Shown: piece after piece, positions 38,136-46,729 of the stretch
Layout of the letters: each line of letters begins with the position of its first letter
How positions within the stretch are numbered: position 1 is the first letter of the stretch
Source: a bacterium
GTDB lineage: Bacteria > Desulfobacterota > Desulfocorpusculales > Desulfocorpusculum
DNA: 64,000 nt
Direction: 5' to 3'
NCBI GenBank assembly: GCA_037481695.1
Contig: JBBFLE010000006.1
Coordinates: 1-64,000 of the forward strand
The notes under the pieces: generated by a model
Seen by the model: only the letters and a program-made list of their open reading frames with translations
Databases searched by the model: none
Told to the model about the DNA's origin: nothing
Program-made: the position numbers and the translations under genes

Positions 38136-38542
38136 CCACTCCTCCCTTTCTGCTCTTTTCGGCCCCCAAGGTAGAAGTTCCCGGGAGGATGAACCGTTCC
38201 GGGAACTTCCCAAAAGGAGGGGCGCCTCTTGTGCCCAGAAAGGCACGTGTTTTCCCAAAAGCAACCCCTATGCCTATTTTGTATAAATCAAATGATTTCA
38301 ATAAGCTGTGGCCTGAAAAACTCTAGCCGAGGGAAGTTCTGGAAAAGGGAAACCTACATATTCGTAAGAAAAACATCTGTACGCTACAAGAATGTCGCAA
38401 ACAAGGGCTTCCATGGCTTTGTCGAGCCTTTACGGTTTCTCCGGCAGGCTGGCAATGAAAGCCCAAAGCTTTGGGCCAATGGATGTTTCAACTTGTTCTC
38501 TCTAAACCCCGTTAAGTTATAAACTGTGAGGAAAAACTTTTT
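38136..38542. other. 407-bp gene-free gap with two inverted repeats
   Basis: Upstream of the porin, GAAGTTCCCGG (38174-38184) and CCGGGAACTTC (38199-38209) form a perfect 11-bp dyad around 14 bp, 39-74 bp before the porin start: an operator or leader hairpin. A related GGGAAGTTC recurs near 38331. A perfect 16-bp palindrome, GCCCAAAGCTTTGGGC, lies at 38461-38476, about 70 bp past the reductoisomerase-like stop, and may end that transcript. No open frame here looks like a protein. Confidence 0.6.
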
Positions 38543-39526
38543 CTACCGGAGCCTTGATCTAAGCCTTTGCTCAGCCTGACTTATGGGAGAGGCCAAAGCC
38601 TCATCCAACAATCTCTTAAAGAGGGGCAAGCCCTTTTCCTGTTCCGATCTCCACTCAGAGGCGAATCCTCCTGAAAGGATGTTTTCGAACTGCTTCTGGA
38701 TGAAGTTCCGGATATAGTTCTTGTCCACTTCCTTGAACCTGGAGAGTTGTCCATATTGGCTGGTGTGGGAATGCAAGGGCATTTGTCTGAACAAGCCCAT
38801 ATCGGCCATCTTTTCCAGCATCACCGCAGGTTCCTTGGAAACATATAGTTCCATCAAGACTGCTTCCTCGGGGATGCCCTGTTCCACCTGGAAGTGGAAA
38901 ACCTCTGTAAGGACCGAAAAAATAAGGGGCCAGGTAGCCTGCTCTGCCATGAGGTCCATGAGGGTCTCCTGCCTGAAGCTTACCTCTATGGCACCACGCC
39001 TGGTGGAGCCGATGGCTTTGGCTATGGCCAGGGCGATTTGCTTCGCATTTCCCGTGGCATCCTGTTCCACGGCTACAAAAGAGGGGAATCCCTCTCCTTT
39101 TAGATAGCATTGCCTGACCCCTTCTCCTATCATGCGGGGAGCCACCATTATCACATCCAAGGTGGGCTCGGGAACTATGAAGCCGAAGGTTATGTTGTAA
39201 CCTGAGGCAAAGTTCAAGGCAGCACCCTTCTTGAGTCTCGGACCGATGCTTTTCTGGTAAACTTCCGGGGCCACCTCATCAGGGATAAGAAGAAAGATTA
39301 TGTCGGCTCTTTCAGATGCCTCTTCCACAGATGCAGTTTCAAAGCCTTCCTGGGCTGCCAGATCCAGATACTGGTCCTTTATGCCTCCCACGATTATGTT
39401 GCCAACCCCCGAGTCCCTCATGTTCAAGGCCTGGGCTCTACCCTGATTTCCGTAACCTATGATGCCCATGGTCTTGTCCTTGAGGATCTCTAGCCTTGCA
39501 TCCGCATCATAGTAGATGGCCGTCAT
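38543..39526 (-). CDS. Ketol-acid reductoisomerase-like protein with altered active site
   Basis: 327 residues. The whole length follows IlvC: ADARLEILKDKTMGIIGYG, NQGRAQALNMRDSGV (NADPH loop), VPEPTLDVIMVAPR and a C-terminal knotted helical domain. Metal-site Asp191 and Glu195 (MDLMAEQ) and Glu226 are present. The catalytic-region His of AHGFN is Ser108 (ASGYN), the second-helix Glu four residues after Glu226 is Ser, and the GPGHTVR block is MIGEGVR. So it keeps the fold and one metal ligand set but probably acts on a different substrate, or is a reductase only. No ilvB, ilvD or leu genes are nearby. AAGGAG precedes the ATG. Confidence 0.8.
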   Translation of the reverse strand: MTAIYYDADARLEILKDKTMGIIGYGNQGRAQALNMRDSGVGNIIVGGIKDQYLDLAAQEGFETASVEEASERADIIFLLIPDEVAPEVYQKSIGPRLKKGAALNFASGYNITFGFIVPEPTLDVIMVAPRMIGEGVRQCYLKGEGFPSFVAVEQDATGNAKQIALAIAKAIGSTRRGAIEVSFRQETLMDLMAEQATWPLIFSVLTEVFHFQVEQGIPEEAVLMELYVSKEPAVMLEKMADMGLFRQMPLHSHTSQYGQLSRFKEVDKNYIRNFIQKQFENILSGGFASEWRSEQEKGLPLFKRLLDEALASPISQAEQRLRSRLR

Positions 39527-39752
39527 GTGGCAGATCTCCTTTCATTATAAAGAGCCTTGAATCTTTTAGAGACTCGTGGCCGACGTTCTTCTCAAACCCG
39601 AGGACTCCCCTTGTGCATTTGGTAGATCATATCACTTTCGGGCCAAAGCAGAAGAGCAAATGTTCGCAGGGAGGCTTACAGGCTCGGTTGCCTCTAGGCT
39701 AGGACCTCATTCAAACTCCAGTATACCCATTGCTTGATAAAAAAACTCAAGC

Positions 39753-41780
39753 CTAGGGAGCTTTTCCTGAGATTTCCGTGGGGTCGAGGTTCTTTCCCTC
39801 CACCTTGAGGGTTATGTGGCGAAGCCCGCCCCATTTCGCCCCCAGAGAAGCAGATTCCGCAACCAGCAAGTAATGACCGGCTCTTGGAAATCTCACCTTG
39901 ACCTGGTAAAGGCCTGGCTCCACCTCAGATGCACCTGCCCGCCACTGCCAGTTGCCCTGAGTTGCAAAAATAATGACCCTGAGGTCTTTGAGATCACCTA
40001 TGGCCAGGCCCCGGGTCTCATCTCTTATTTCAAAGGCTACGGGCACCGGACCGGGGGAATCCAGAAAGAGTTTCTCCTGTCTTGCCACAAGAGCTATTCT
40101 TTGAGCCTGCGGCTTCTCCATGTCCCCGGTCCCCTCCACCACCAGATCGAAGCAGGCAGATGCCTTTGGGAATGGCAGGTGGAAAAGCACCTGATATGGA
40201 CCTCCCTGGCTCAGGCTGACCCGGGCTCTGTACTGCCCGGGCTCGGGGCCTTCCTGCATTCGACGGTGATAAATGAGAATACCAAGGGGTGGAGATGTCT
40301 GGAGCTTGAGTCCGCTCATGGGAGCCATCATGCCCTCCATATAATGGTAAATCATGCGGTCCCCCCCATGGGCGATCAGGGCCCCCCCGTGGCCGTGCAT
40401 GATGGCCATCTTGTTTAGATTGGAGGCTTTGGGGATCATCTCATCGGAGTTGCTCCCCACTGGGATCTCCAGGACAGGCAGTTCAGGGCCATTTCCCAGA
40501 TCAGCCTGCCTGAAAATGGTAATTTGGGCGCTTTTTGGATGGTGCACATATCCGTAATGCTGAGTGAATTCCAACTGCTCAGGGCCTTGCCCGATCCTTC
40601 CTCTTTGCACAACTGCCCCCCGCTCCAAGTCCACCACAGCCAGAGCCCTTTTTTCTGGAAAAAGGGCCAAAAGGAAACGACCATCGGGGCTTATCTTGAC
40701 AGAGGCTACCCCCGGGGCCAGGGCAATGGTGCCCAATACCATCAATGTGGAGGAATCTAGCACAAGAACCCCTCCCCCCTTGGAGTCCACTGCATAGGTC
40801 CTTCCGGTGTGAGCCGAGGAGGCCAGTTTAAGGCCTTCTCTTGGGACATCTATATTTCCAAGGAGCCCCCCTCTCCTGGCATCCATGACCTTCAGATGGG
40901 TCTCTGTGCTTGAGGCCAGAAATACTCTTGTACCGGATGGATCAAATTGCGCTTCCACAGGCCCCTGTCCCCATCTGAAGCTTCTTATGATTCTAAGCCC
41001 CTGGGACTCCACCAAAGTCACCTCGCCACTGCTAGATGTTATCCACAATAGCTCCAGCTCCTTGTCTGCAAAAAACTTATGGGGAAGGCCTTTTAACTCC
41101 AAGCGGCCTCTAATGCGATTGCCTTGGAGATCAAAGACAGCAAGCTCCCCCTTTTCCCCTCCTGCCCCCACCGCTGCAGGAATGGCCTCACTGGAGCCTG
41201 GGCCAAAGGGCGTCCTTGTTTTCTCCAGCAGCATAAATAGCAGCCCTCTTCTTTCATCCACCAAAGCTTCCACAGGCCTTCCACCCAGAGGAATTATGCT
41301 CTCTATGTTTGCTGTGGCCAGACTGACCCTGGGGTTAATCACCGAAAGGCTCTGGTCCTGATTGAGGGTCAAGATTTGCATCTTGTTGAGGGCAATGGCC
41401 TCTTCCGACTCCATGCCGCCCCTGGCCATGCGAGATACAGCCTCCTGGCAGCTCTGAGCATCCCAGGCTCCTGAAGAATCTGTTGCTCTGGCGATCCAGG
41501 CAAAGGGCTCCAGACCGATGGCTGGCCCCTTCCCATCCTCCCAGTCCAATCTAAAACCCAGTTCCAGCTCGCCGGGGGAGACTCCTTTAAGAAAGCGGGA
41601 ACCGGTTGCGGACATACGGAAATGCACCTGAAGACCTCCCGAGGACACAGGCTGCCCCAATTGTATCCAGTCCCCCAGAGAAGAGCTGCCGTAGCTGCCC
41701 GAGTGGGCGTGCTGAGCCGGGGCCGAAGTGGCATCACTGAAAAGAAGAAGCCCAATCAATGTGAGCAGCCGAAAGATCAT
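39753..41780 (-). CDS. Secreted YVTN-type beta-propeller protein
   Basis: 675 residues from ATG 41780 (GGGAGG, spacing 5). A signal peptide (MIFRLLTLIGLLLFSDATSA) is followed by an N-terminal beta domain, then propeller blades from about residue 150 to 450 with repeats such as VEAQFDPSGTRVFLA, TGRTYAVDS and VASVKISPDGRFLLALFP. A Met/His-rich stretch (MAIMHGHGG, MIYHYMEGMMAPM) could bind copper. The end (VPVAFEIRDETRG, then HYLLVAESASLGAKWG) looks like a YtkA-type domain. It is cotranscribed after the giant oxidase (65-bp gap), so it likely works with it at the cell surface or in the periplasm. No enzyme activity can be assigned. Confidence 0.78.
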   Translation of the reverse strand: MIFRLLTLIGLLLFSDATSAPAQHAHSGSYGSSSLGDWIQLGQPVSSGGLQVHFRMSATGSRFLKGVSPGELELGFRLDWEDGKGPAIGLEPFAWIARATDSSGAWDAQSCQEAVSRMARGGMESEEAIALNKMQILTLNQDQSLSVINPRVSLATANIESIIPLGGRPVEALVDERRGLLFMLLEKTRTPFGPGSSEAIPAAVGAGGEKGELAVFDLQGNRIRGRLELKGLPHKFFADKELELLWITSSSGEVTLVESQGLRIIRSFRWGQGPVEAQFDPSGTRVFLASSTETHLKVMDARRGGLLGNIDVPREGLKLASSAHTGRTYAVDSKGGGVLVLDSSTLMVLGTIALAPGVASVKISPDGRFLLALFPEKRALAVVDLERGAVVQRGRIGQGPEQLEFTQHYGYVHHPKSAQITIFRQADLGNGPELPVLEIPVGSNSDEMIPKASNLNKMAIMHGHGGALIAHGGDRMIYHYMEGMMAPMSGLKLQTSPPLGILIYHRRMQEGPEPGQYRARVSLSQGGPYQVLFHLPFPKASACFDLVVEGTGDMEKPQAQRIALVARQEKLFLDSPGPVPVAFEIRDETRGLAIGDLKDLRVIIFATQGNWQWRAGASEVEPGLYQVKVRFPRAGHYLLVAESASLGAKWGGLRHITLKVEGKNLDPTEISGKAP

Positions 41781-41803
41781 GTCTGCCTCCCTTTTTGTTT
41801 GCA

Positions 41804-41830
41804 GGTCCGGGTCTTTGATTGACCCGGACC
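41804..41830 (-). other. Intercistronic hairpin between oxidase and beta-propeller genes
   Basis: GGTCCGGGTC (41804-41813) and GACCCGGACC (41821-41830) form a perfect 10-bp stem with a 7-nt loop. On the minus-strand transcript no T-tract follows (A-rich sequence does), so it is better read as an mRNA stability or processing element than as a terminator. Confidence 0.6.
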
Positions 41831-41845
41831 ATGCTGAGGCCATCT

Positions 41846-44800
41846 CTATCTCACCTCAAAGCGGCCCCACATTCCCCTGGAGAAATGGAAGTTGGGCCCA
41901 GCTCTAAATATCCAGGTTCCTGCCTTGGCACCCCCAAAGGGTTCTGCTGTCACTGCCTTGCCCGGGGCCAGCAGGCTGGAGCCGCTGGAGAGAAAACCAG
42001 GCCTTCCGGCGTCAGGATAGTCGTGCCCGTAGAGAAAGAAGCTTGTTTGACGGGCCGGTCCCGCAGGGAAAAGAACCCTGAAACGCACCCTTTCCCCTGG
42101 CTTGGCAGTAAGCACCGGGGTGGATATGGGCCCCAGGAAGAAATCCTGGGGGTAGACCGTGTCGTTGGTATCCTGATCTGCCTCCAGCCCCAGCCTTAGG
42201 GTGAAGGGTTCAGTCTTGTAATTGATACCCATTTCTCCTGAATCCTCGGCATCGTCGGCCATGAAATGCTCGGGCATGGCCAAACCTTCCTTCAGGAGAT
42301 TCAGACCCGCCTGGTAAACCAGAACATGCTCCAGGAAATTTCCCCCGAAGCGCACTGGGGCCTGTATCCTGGCGCTCAGGTAGTTGCGGTTTCTGGACAG
42401 GGCAGCCCCTGTAACCGGATCCCTGTACCTGGAGTTTCTAGGCTCTATGATGAGAGCGCCCACAAGACCTTGACCGGGATGCTTGATCACGTCAGCTCCC
42501 GAGATCAAAGGAATTGGCCCATACTCACGCGGCCTGGCTCTTTTTCGGTCCTGACCGCCGGCTCTTTTTCCCAGCTCCATCACTCCTGCATACCACCGGT
42601 AGGTGATGCTCTGGCCCGGTCCCACAGTCTGATCCGCCGGGAATCCAGGCTGGGATGTGTTCCAACCCACGTTCACGCCGTCTCCCCTCCTGGGATCATA
42701 GTCCACCAGCTGGGGATGCAGGGAAACCCTGTTGGAAGGCCTGAACATGTCCGCTTCCATGGCTGTAATGGGCACCAACCTGGCATCTCCCTCATGATCA
42801 GGTATTTCCCCGGGGAGTCTGTTGGTCAGAGTCACCTCAATGCACTCTCCCGCATTGGCCCTTATGACCAAGGGCTCGGGCTCTTTCAGTCCCAGCATGT
42901 AGGCCTCTCTGTCTGCCGCGTGGATGAAGAGCATGCCGCTTGGGTCCTCCACAGAGTGCTCTGAGTTATATCTTATTGCCCCAGCAGGGAGCAGATCCCT
43001 GGCTGCCCATGCCTCCACCTGGTATCGTCTCACCCTGCTTGCCAAGGCCGGAGGACATCCCCTGAGAAACCGCCTCTCATCCCTTTTCAACACCGTGAGT
43101 CTCCCGTCAGGGTTTTCGGGAAGAGCTTGAAGGGTGTCGCCAATGCGCTGGCCCGTGGCAGGATCTCTGGCATCCGGACTGCTGAAGCTACGGATGAATC
43201 CCCAGGCCCCGTTCCAGAAATCATCTGTGGCATTGAAGTGATAAAGGTAATCCGCGGTCTCCGATGTGCGGGCGCTTTCGTCCATGAGCCCCATGGCCAG
43301 CTCAAAGTGCTCTGAGAGACCGAGCTCCTGGGCTCCCACCACAAGGGAGTTGGACTCATTTTGTTCCCTAGACCAGCGCATGGCGTTTATGCTGACCACA
43401 TGTTGCTCTTCCTGGGCTCCCTGGATCAGGCGCAAGACCACCCTGTCTCCTTCATAAGCCTTGAAGATCTCGGTGAAGGGATCCCCATGGACGGAGGAGT
43501 CGAAAACGTAAGCCATGTCGCCGGCTTTTCCGGGCTTGGTACCCAGGAAACTTCCGTCTTGCGGGTCAAAGAGCCCCACCCTGAGAGGTATGGGCTCATG
43601 GCGATAGTTCACCAGAAAGGTGCCTGGATCCTCTGCGGAGATGGCCTCAGGCAACAGGGGCGGATTAACGGGATTTCCAAACTCAGGCCTTATGGTGCCG
43701 GGCCTGGGTGTGGTGGTGGGATCGTAAACTATGGCGAAATCCGCCACAGCCAGTGCGAATTCCCTGTAATCAGGATGCGTATCCTTTTGCGAGGCATTGA
43801 CTATGCGCATCTGTGTGCCCACTCCCCTTGCTGGATCCATGGGCTGAGAGAGATCCTCCAGGCTGTTTGCGGCCAACCACTGGGAGCCCTCGGGCTCTAT
43901 CAAAAGAGCGCTGTAGAAGCCGTGTTGCTGAATTGAAGAGGGGGAAAAGTGATCATGGGTGAAGGCCGTTCTTATTGTGCGGTCTTTACCCAGCTGGTTC
44001 AAGAGCGGGTCTGCCCACCATCTCTGGACCGTTGTCTGGTATTGGCCTGTGGCGAAAAGTTGCACCGGGTTCCCTTGGGGATCCAAAGCCCAACCGCCTG
44101 GCTCCCTGGAGGCCCTGATGCGCTCCTCCACCTCCTGTCTGGCCAGGGTTCCGTCCTCGTAGTTCCAGCCGTTTGCCGAGCCGTCCGAGGAGGTCAGGTC
44201 GAACTTGACCAGATGGATGTGCTGGCCGATGGTATCAGTGGGGGACCTGACCTGGTAGTCGTCTCTTTCCAGCTCCCTGGGAGTGCGGTTTGTGTGGAAG
44301 AAGTTTATGCATTCTCCTGAGTTGGCCCTGAAGAAAAAGGGAGAGGCTGTGGTGCTTTTGCCCTCGAAAAGTTCCACATCCGAGTCCAGCACGTTTATCC
44401 TGGCCTGGGGATCGTGCCAACCATGGGAGTTGACCAGGAGATCCAGTTGTATGGCTGAGACATGGTAGTTTCGGGTACCAGTGGTCTTCCCAGGGGGGCA
44501 CGGATCAGCGAACGGGGCCCCAGGTACAGGGGGGAGCCCATTGACTGCCAATGTGGCAGGATTCCCCTCCGGGGTCATGCTGGGATGGCCCCCTGCGGCT
44601 GCATGGAAATCCATGGCTGCCCTCTCCAGGGTAGTGCCTTCCTTTTCCAGGAGTTGAATCTGCAGGGCCGTGTGAACCACAGAGAAATCAGCCTCCCTTC
44701 CCAAGAGCTCCTTGGTGATCCTGGCCCCGCCTGTCATGATGTGCCTGGGTAGACCTGCGTCCACTACAGGCTCCAAAGGGGGCTGTGGAGGCCTGTGCCC

Positions 44801-46384
44801 TGCCCTGCCTGCAATATAAAAGGGGTATCCTGGGAAAGCATTTGGGCCGTAAGTGGGCATGGGTACCATGGCTCTTTGAGGCATGGGGACAACGGCCGGA
44901 ATGGGCGTTCCGCCGGAGGTAAGCCCGCTTAGAGGGTCTGTGCCCGGGCCGTGCTCACCGTCCGGGAGCCTCCTAGAGCCGTCCTCGAAAGTGTCGTGGA
45001 TGCGCCAGAGGGCCCACATGCCCTGGGCAAAATGTGGGTAAAGGTGGCAGTGAAAGATGGCATCGCCAGGGGTCTTGTTCCTGTTCCCAGAGCCACCGTA
45101 GAGTATCTCTGTGGTATAGTTCTGCATGGGTCCCAAGGTCTGGGAGTCCAGGTAAGTGGAGTTTTCCCGGTTTTCAGTGGCCCCAAGCCATTGGTGGCCG
45201 TGGAGATGGTGGACATGGGTCTCTTTGACCCCACCGTGGAGCACCCTGAACTTCACGTTGTCGTTTAGGTAGCTGTGGTGAACATTGGCCGGGTCATGCT
45301 CGTATTCCACCCGAAGAGCCGGATCCCCATTGACCCATGAACTAAGGAAGAACTCCTCATAAGAACAACCCACGCAATCTTTGGCAGGCCCCAAGCTCTG
45401 CCTGTTGGCCAGCAGGATGGGTCCCATGCCGCTGGAGCCATAGTTTATGGCAAAGCCGTCCCTGACGCCTTTTAGCTGCTCCTGCTCCAAAAGGGCAAAT
45501 GCCTGCACGGCCTTTATTTCATCGTGATATATGGCCGTGAATTCCCTGAAGCTTCCCTCCGCAGTGGCCTCAATGCCGTCGTCATTTTGTTGGAATCCCA
45601 CGATAAGTGCATTCAAGTCCGAATGCACTATCTCGGTTCCCTTCAGCATGTTGAGAATGGGAGTGCCCGAGGGGTCAATTGCCTCATAGTCCAGGCGAGG
45701 ATGGCCGGTGGGCAAATACCCTACGGTGGCCTGGGCCATCTCCGAAGCTTGCACCTGGCTCCTGTACCATTTGCTGCCCCGGGGCTCGCAATGAAGGGCT
45801 CCGAAAAGCCCTTGCACTGCGCTTCCACCGTCGCCTTCACCGCCTGCGGGTGCGGCGTTGCTGAAAATGAGGTGAGTTCCCTCTCTTTCGCAGCTCCAGG
45901 TGTAAGTAGTGCTGTCACCAGGACCCACTCCAGAGATGCCCGTGTCTCCTGAAGTTGTAACACCCACCGCAACCATGGAGGCAAAACGTGTGGCCGGAGA
46001 GTCCTCGCTGGGACGCACCGGATCCAGGAGATTGGTGAACCTTACCACCAAGGTGTCCCCAACATTGGCCCGAAGCACCAAAGGACGAGGCCTTCTGTCG
46101 GGCCTGAGCATGACCTGCCCCGGTGTTCCGGCCTGACCTATGGGTTCGCCACTTAGGGAGTCCACCACATCCCGCCTGAGGGCATAGATCATTCCCGCGG
46201 GGTTGTAAGATCCAAATCTGTTGTAGAAGTAGACCTGATCCAGGGCCACAACATCCGCAGTAAGGGTCCTGGCTTGGGCACTTGCAGCTCCCCAGCAGCC
46301 GAGCACCAAAAGCCCCAAGATGAAAACGCCTCTCCCAAAAAGAAGTTTCTGACTCCTCCTGAATGGCTTAAGAGATTTCCTCAT
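41846..46384 (-). CDS. Giant secreted multicopper oxidase-like protein (OmpB/MnxG-like)
   Basis: 1512 residues. An N-terminal export signal (GVFILGLLVLGCWGAASAQA) includes VLGC, a possible lipobox. Several cupredoxin domains follow. Copper motifs in order: THVHHLHGH (390-397), FHCHLYPHFAQGM (445-456, with the type 1 Cys446), QHIHLVKFD (722-729) and FTHDHFSPSSIQQHG (H810, H812, H821). Classical oxidases have the HxH pairs first and HCH last, so the order here is permuted. The last domain repeats the layout but with FFLYGHDY and FRAGPNFHFSRGM, lacking HCH. Likely functions are metal oxidation or extracellular electron transfer, as proposed for OmpB of Geobacter. RBS AAGGAGG. Confidence 0.87.
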   Translation of the reverse strand: MRKSLKPFRRSQKLLFGRGVFILGLLVLGCWGAASAQARTLTADVVALDQVYFYNRFGSYNPAGMIYALRRDVVDSLSGEPIGQAGTPGQVMLRPDRRPRPLVLRANVGDTLVVRFTNLLDPVRPSEDSPATRFASMVAVGVTTSGDTGISGVGPGDSTTYTWSCEREGTHLIFSNAAPAGGEGDGGSAVQGLFGALHCEPRGSKWYRSQVQASEMAQATVGYLPTGHPRLDYEAIDPSGTPILNMLKGTEIVHSDLNALIVGFQQNDDGIEATAEGSFREFTAIYHDEIKAVQAFALLEQEQLKGVRDGFAINYGSSGMGPILLANRQSLGPAKDCVGCSYEEFFLSSWVNGDPALRVEYEHDPANVHHSYLNDNVKFRVLHGGVKETHVHHLHGHQWLGATENRENSTYLDSQTLGPMQNYTTEILYGGSGNRNKTPGDAIFHCHLYPHFAQGMWALWRIHDTFEDGSRRLPDGEHGPGTDPLSGLTSGGTPIPAVVPMPQRAMVPMPTYGPNAFPGYPFYIAGRAGHRPPQPPLEPVVDAGLPRHIMTGGARITKELLGREADFSVVHTALQIQLLEKEGTTLERAAMDFHAAAGGHPSMTPEGNPATLAVNGLPPVPGAPFADPCPPGKTTGTRNYHVSAIQLDLLVNSHGWHDPQARINVLDSDVELFEGKSTTASPFFFRANSGECINFFHTNRTPRELERDDYQVRSPTDTIGQHIHLVKFDLTSSDGSANGWNYEDGTLARQEVEERIRASREPGGWALDPQGNPVQLFATGQYQTTVQRWWADPLLNQLGKDRTIRTAFTHDHFSPSSIQQHGFYSALLIEPEGSQWLAANSLEDLSQPMDPARGVGTQMRIVNASQKDTHPDYREFALAVADFAIVYDPTTTPRPGTIRPEFGNPVNPPLLPEAISAEDPGTFLVNYRHEPIPLRVGLFDPQDGSFLGTKPGKAGDMAYVFDSSVHGDPFTEIFKAYEGDRVVLRLIQGAQEEQHVVSINAMRWSREQNESNSLVVGAQELGLSEHFELAMGLMDESARTSETADYLYHFNATDDFWNGAWGFIRSFSSPDARDPATGQRIGDTLQALPENPDGRLTVLKRDERRFLRGCPPALASRVRRYQVEAWAARDLLPAGAIRYNSEHSVEDPSGMLFIHAADREAYMLGLKEPEPLVIRANAGECIEVTLTNRLPGEIPDHEGDARLVPITAMEADMFRPSNRVSLHPQLVDYDPRRGDGVNVGWNTSQPGFPADQTVGPGQSITYRWYAGVMELGKRAGGQDRKRARPREYGPIPLISGADVIKHPGQGLVGALIIEPRNSRYRDPVTGAALSRNRNYLSARIQAPVRFGGNFLEHVLVYQAGLNLLKEGLAMPEHFMADDAEDSGEMGINYKTEPFTLRLGLEADQDTNDTVYPQDFFLGPISTPVLTAKPGERVRFRVLFPAGPARQTSFFLYGHDYPDAGRPGFLSSGSSLLAPGKAVTAEPFGGAKAGTWIFRAGPNFHFSRGMWGRFEVR

Positions 46385-46506
46385 TTTCTATTCCTCCTTG
46401 TCCAAGCCCATGTTCGCATCCACTGACTGCTTGGGTACATCCTTCATGCCTTCAACTTGGTTTTTCAGCAGCTCTTTTCAATGGGAAAAATCTTGTTTTC
46501 TGTAGT

Positions 46507-46520
46507 AGGTACTTGTACCC
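46507..46520. promoter_or_regulatory. Palindromic operator upstream of the multicopper oxidase gene
   Basis: GGTAC-TT-GTACC (46508-46519) is a perfect dyad about 125 bp upstream of the oxidase start; the core recurs at 48351-48376. A half site GGGTAC occurs at 46433-46438. The neighbouring NarL-type regulator is the obvious candidate binder. Confidence 0.6.
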
Positions 46521-46660
46521 CTTGGTCTTTTGGGAGTCCCTGGTGGTATTTTTGGAACTCCCCTCATGAGATGGGCAGAAGCAAGAAGAGGCTTGCCCCC
46601 AAGGCCAAAGTGCAGACAAGACACTGGCAAAGAAAAATTCCTACCATGAAAAGTTACAGC

Positions 46661-46702
46661 AAAAAAAGCCCGCATCGCGCACCCAGCCTGAACGATGCGG
46701 GC
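46661..46702 (-). terminator. Rho-independent terminator of the 502-aa secreted-protein gene
   Basis: On the minus strand GCCCGCATCG and CGATGCGGGC (46702-46693 and 46677-46668) form a perfect 10-bp stem with a 15-nt loop, followed by seven T residues (46667-46661). It lies 28 bp past the stop of the 502-aa gene, so the oxidase downstream needs its own promoter. Confidence 0.88.
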
Positions 46703-46729
46703 CTGTCTATAGCCCTGCCTTCCGATTTC

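Noticed and set aside
42266-42964. 232-aa plus-strand frame within the oxidase gene
   Set aside because: Antisense shadow of the multicopper oxidase; no start signal or domain.
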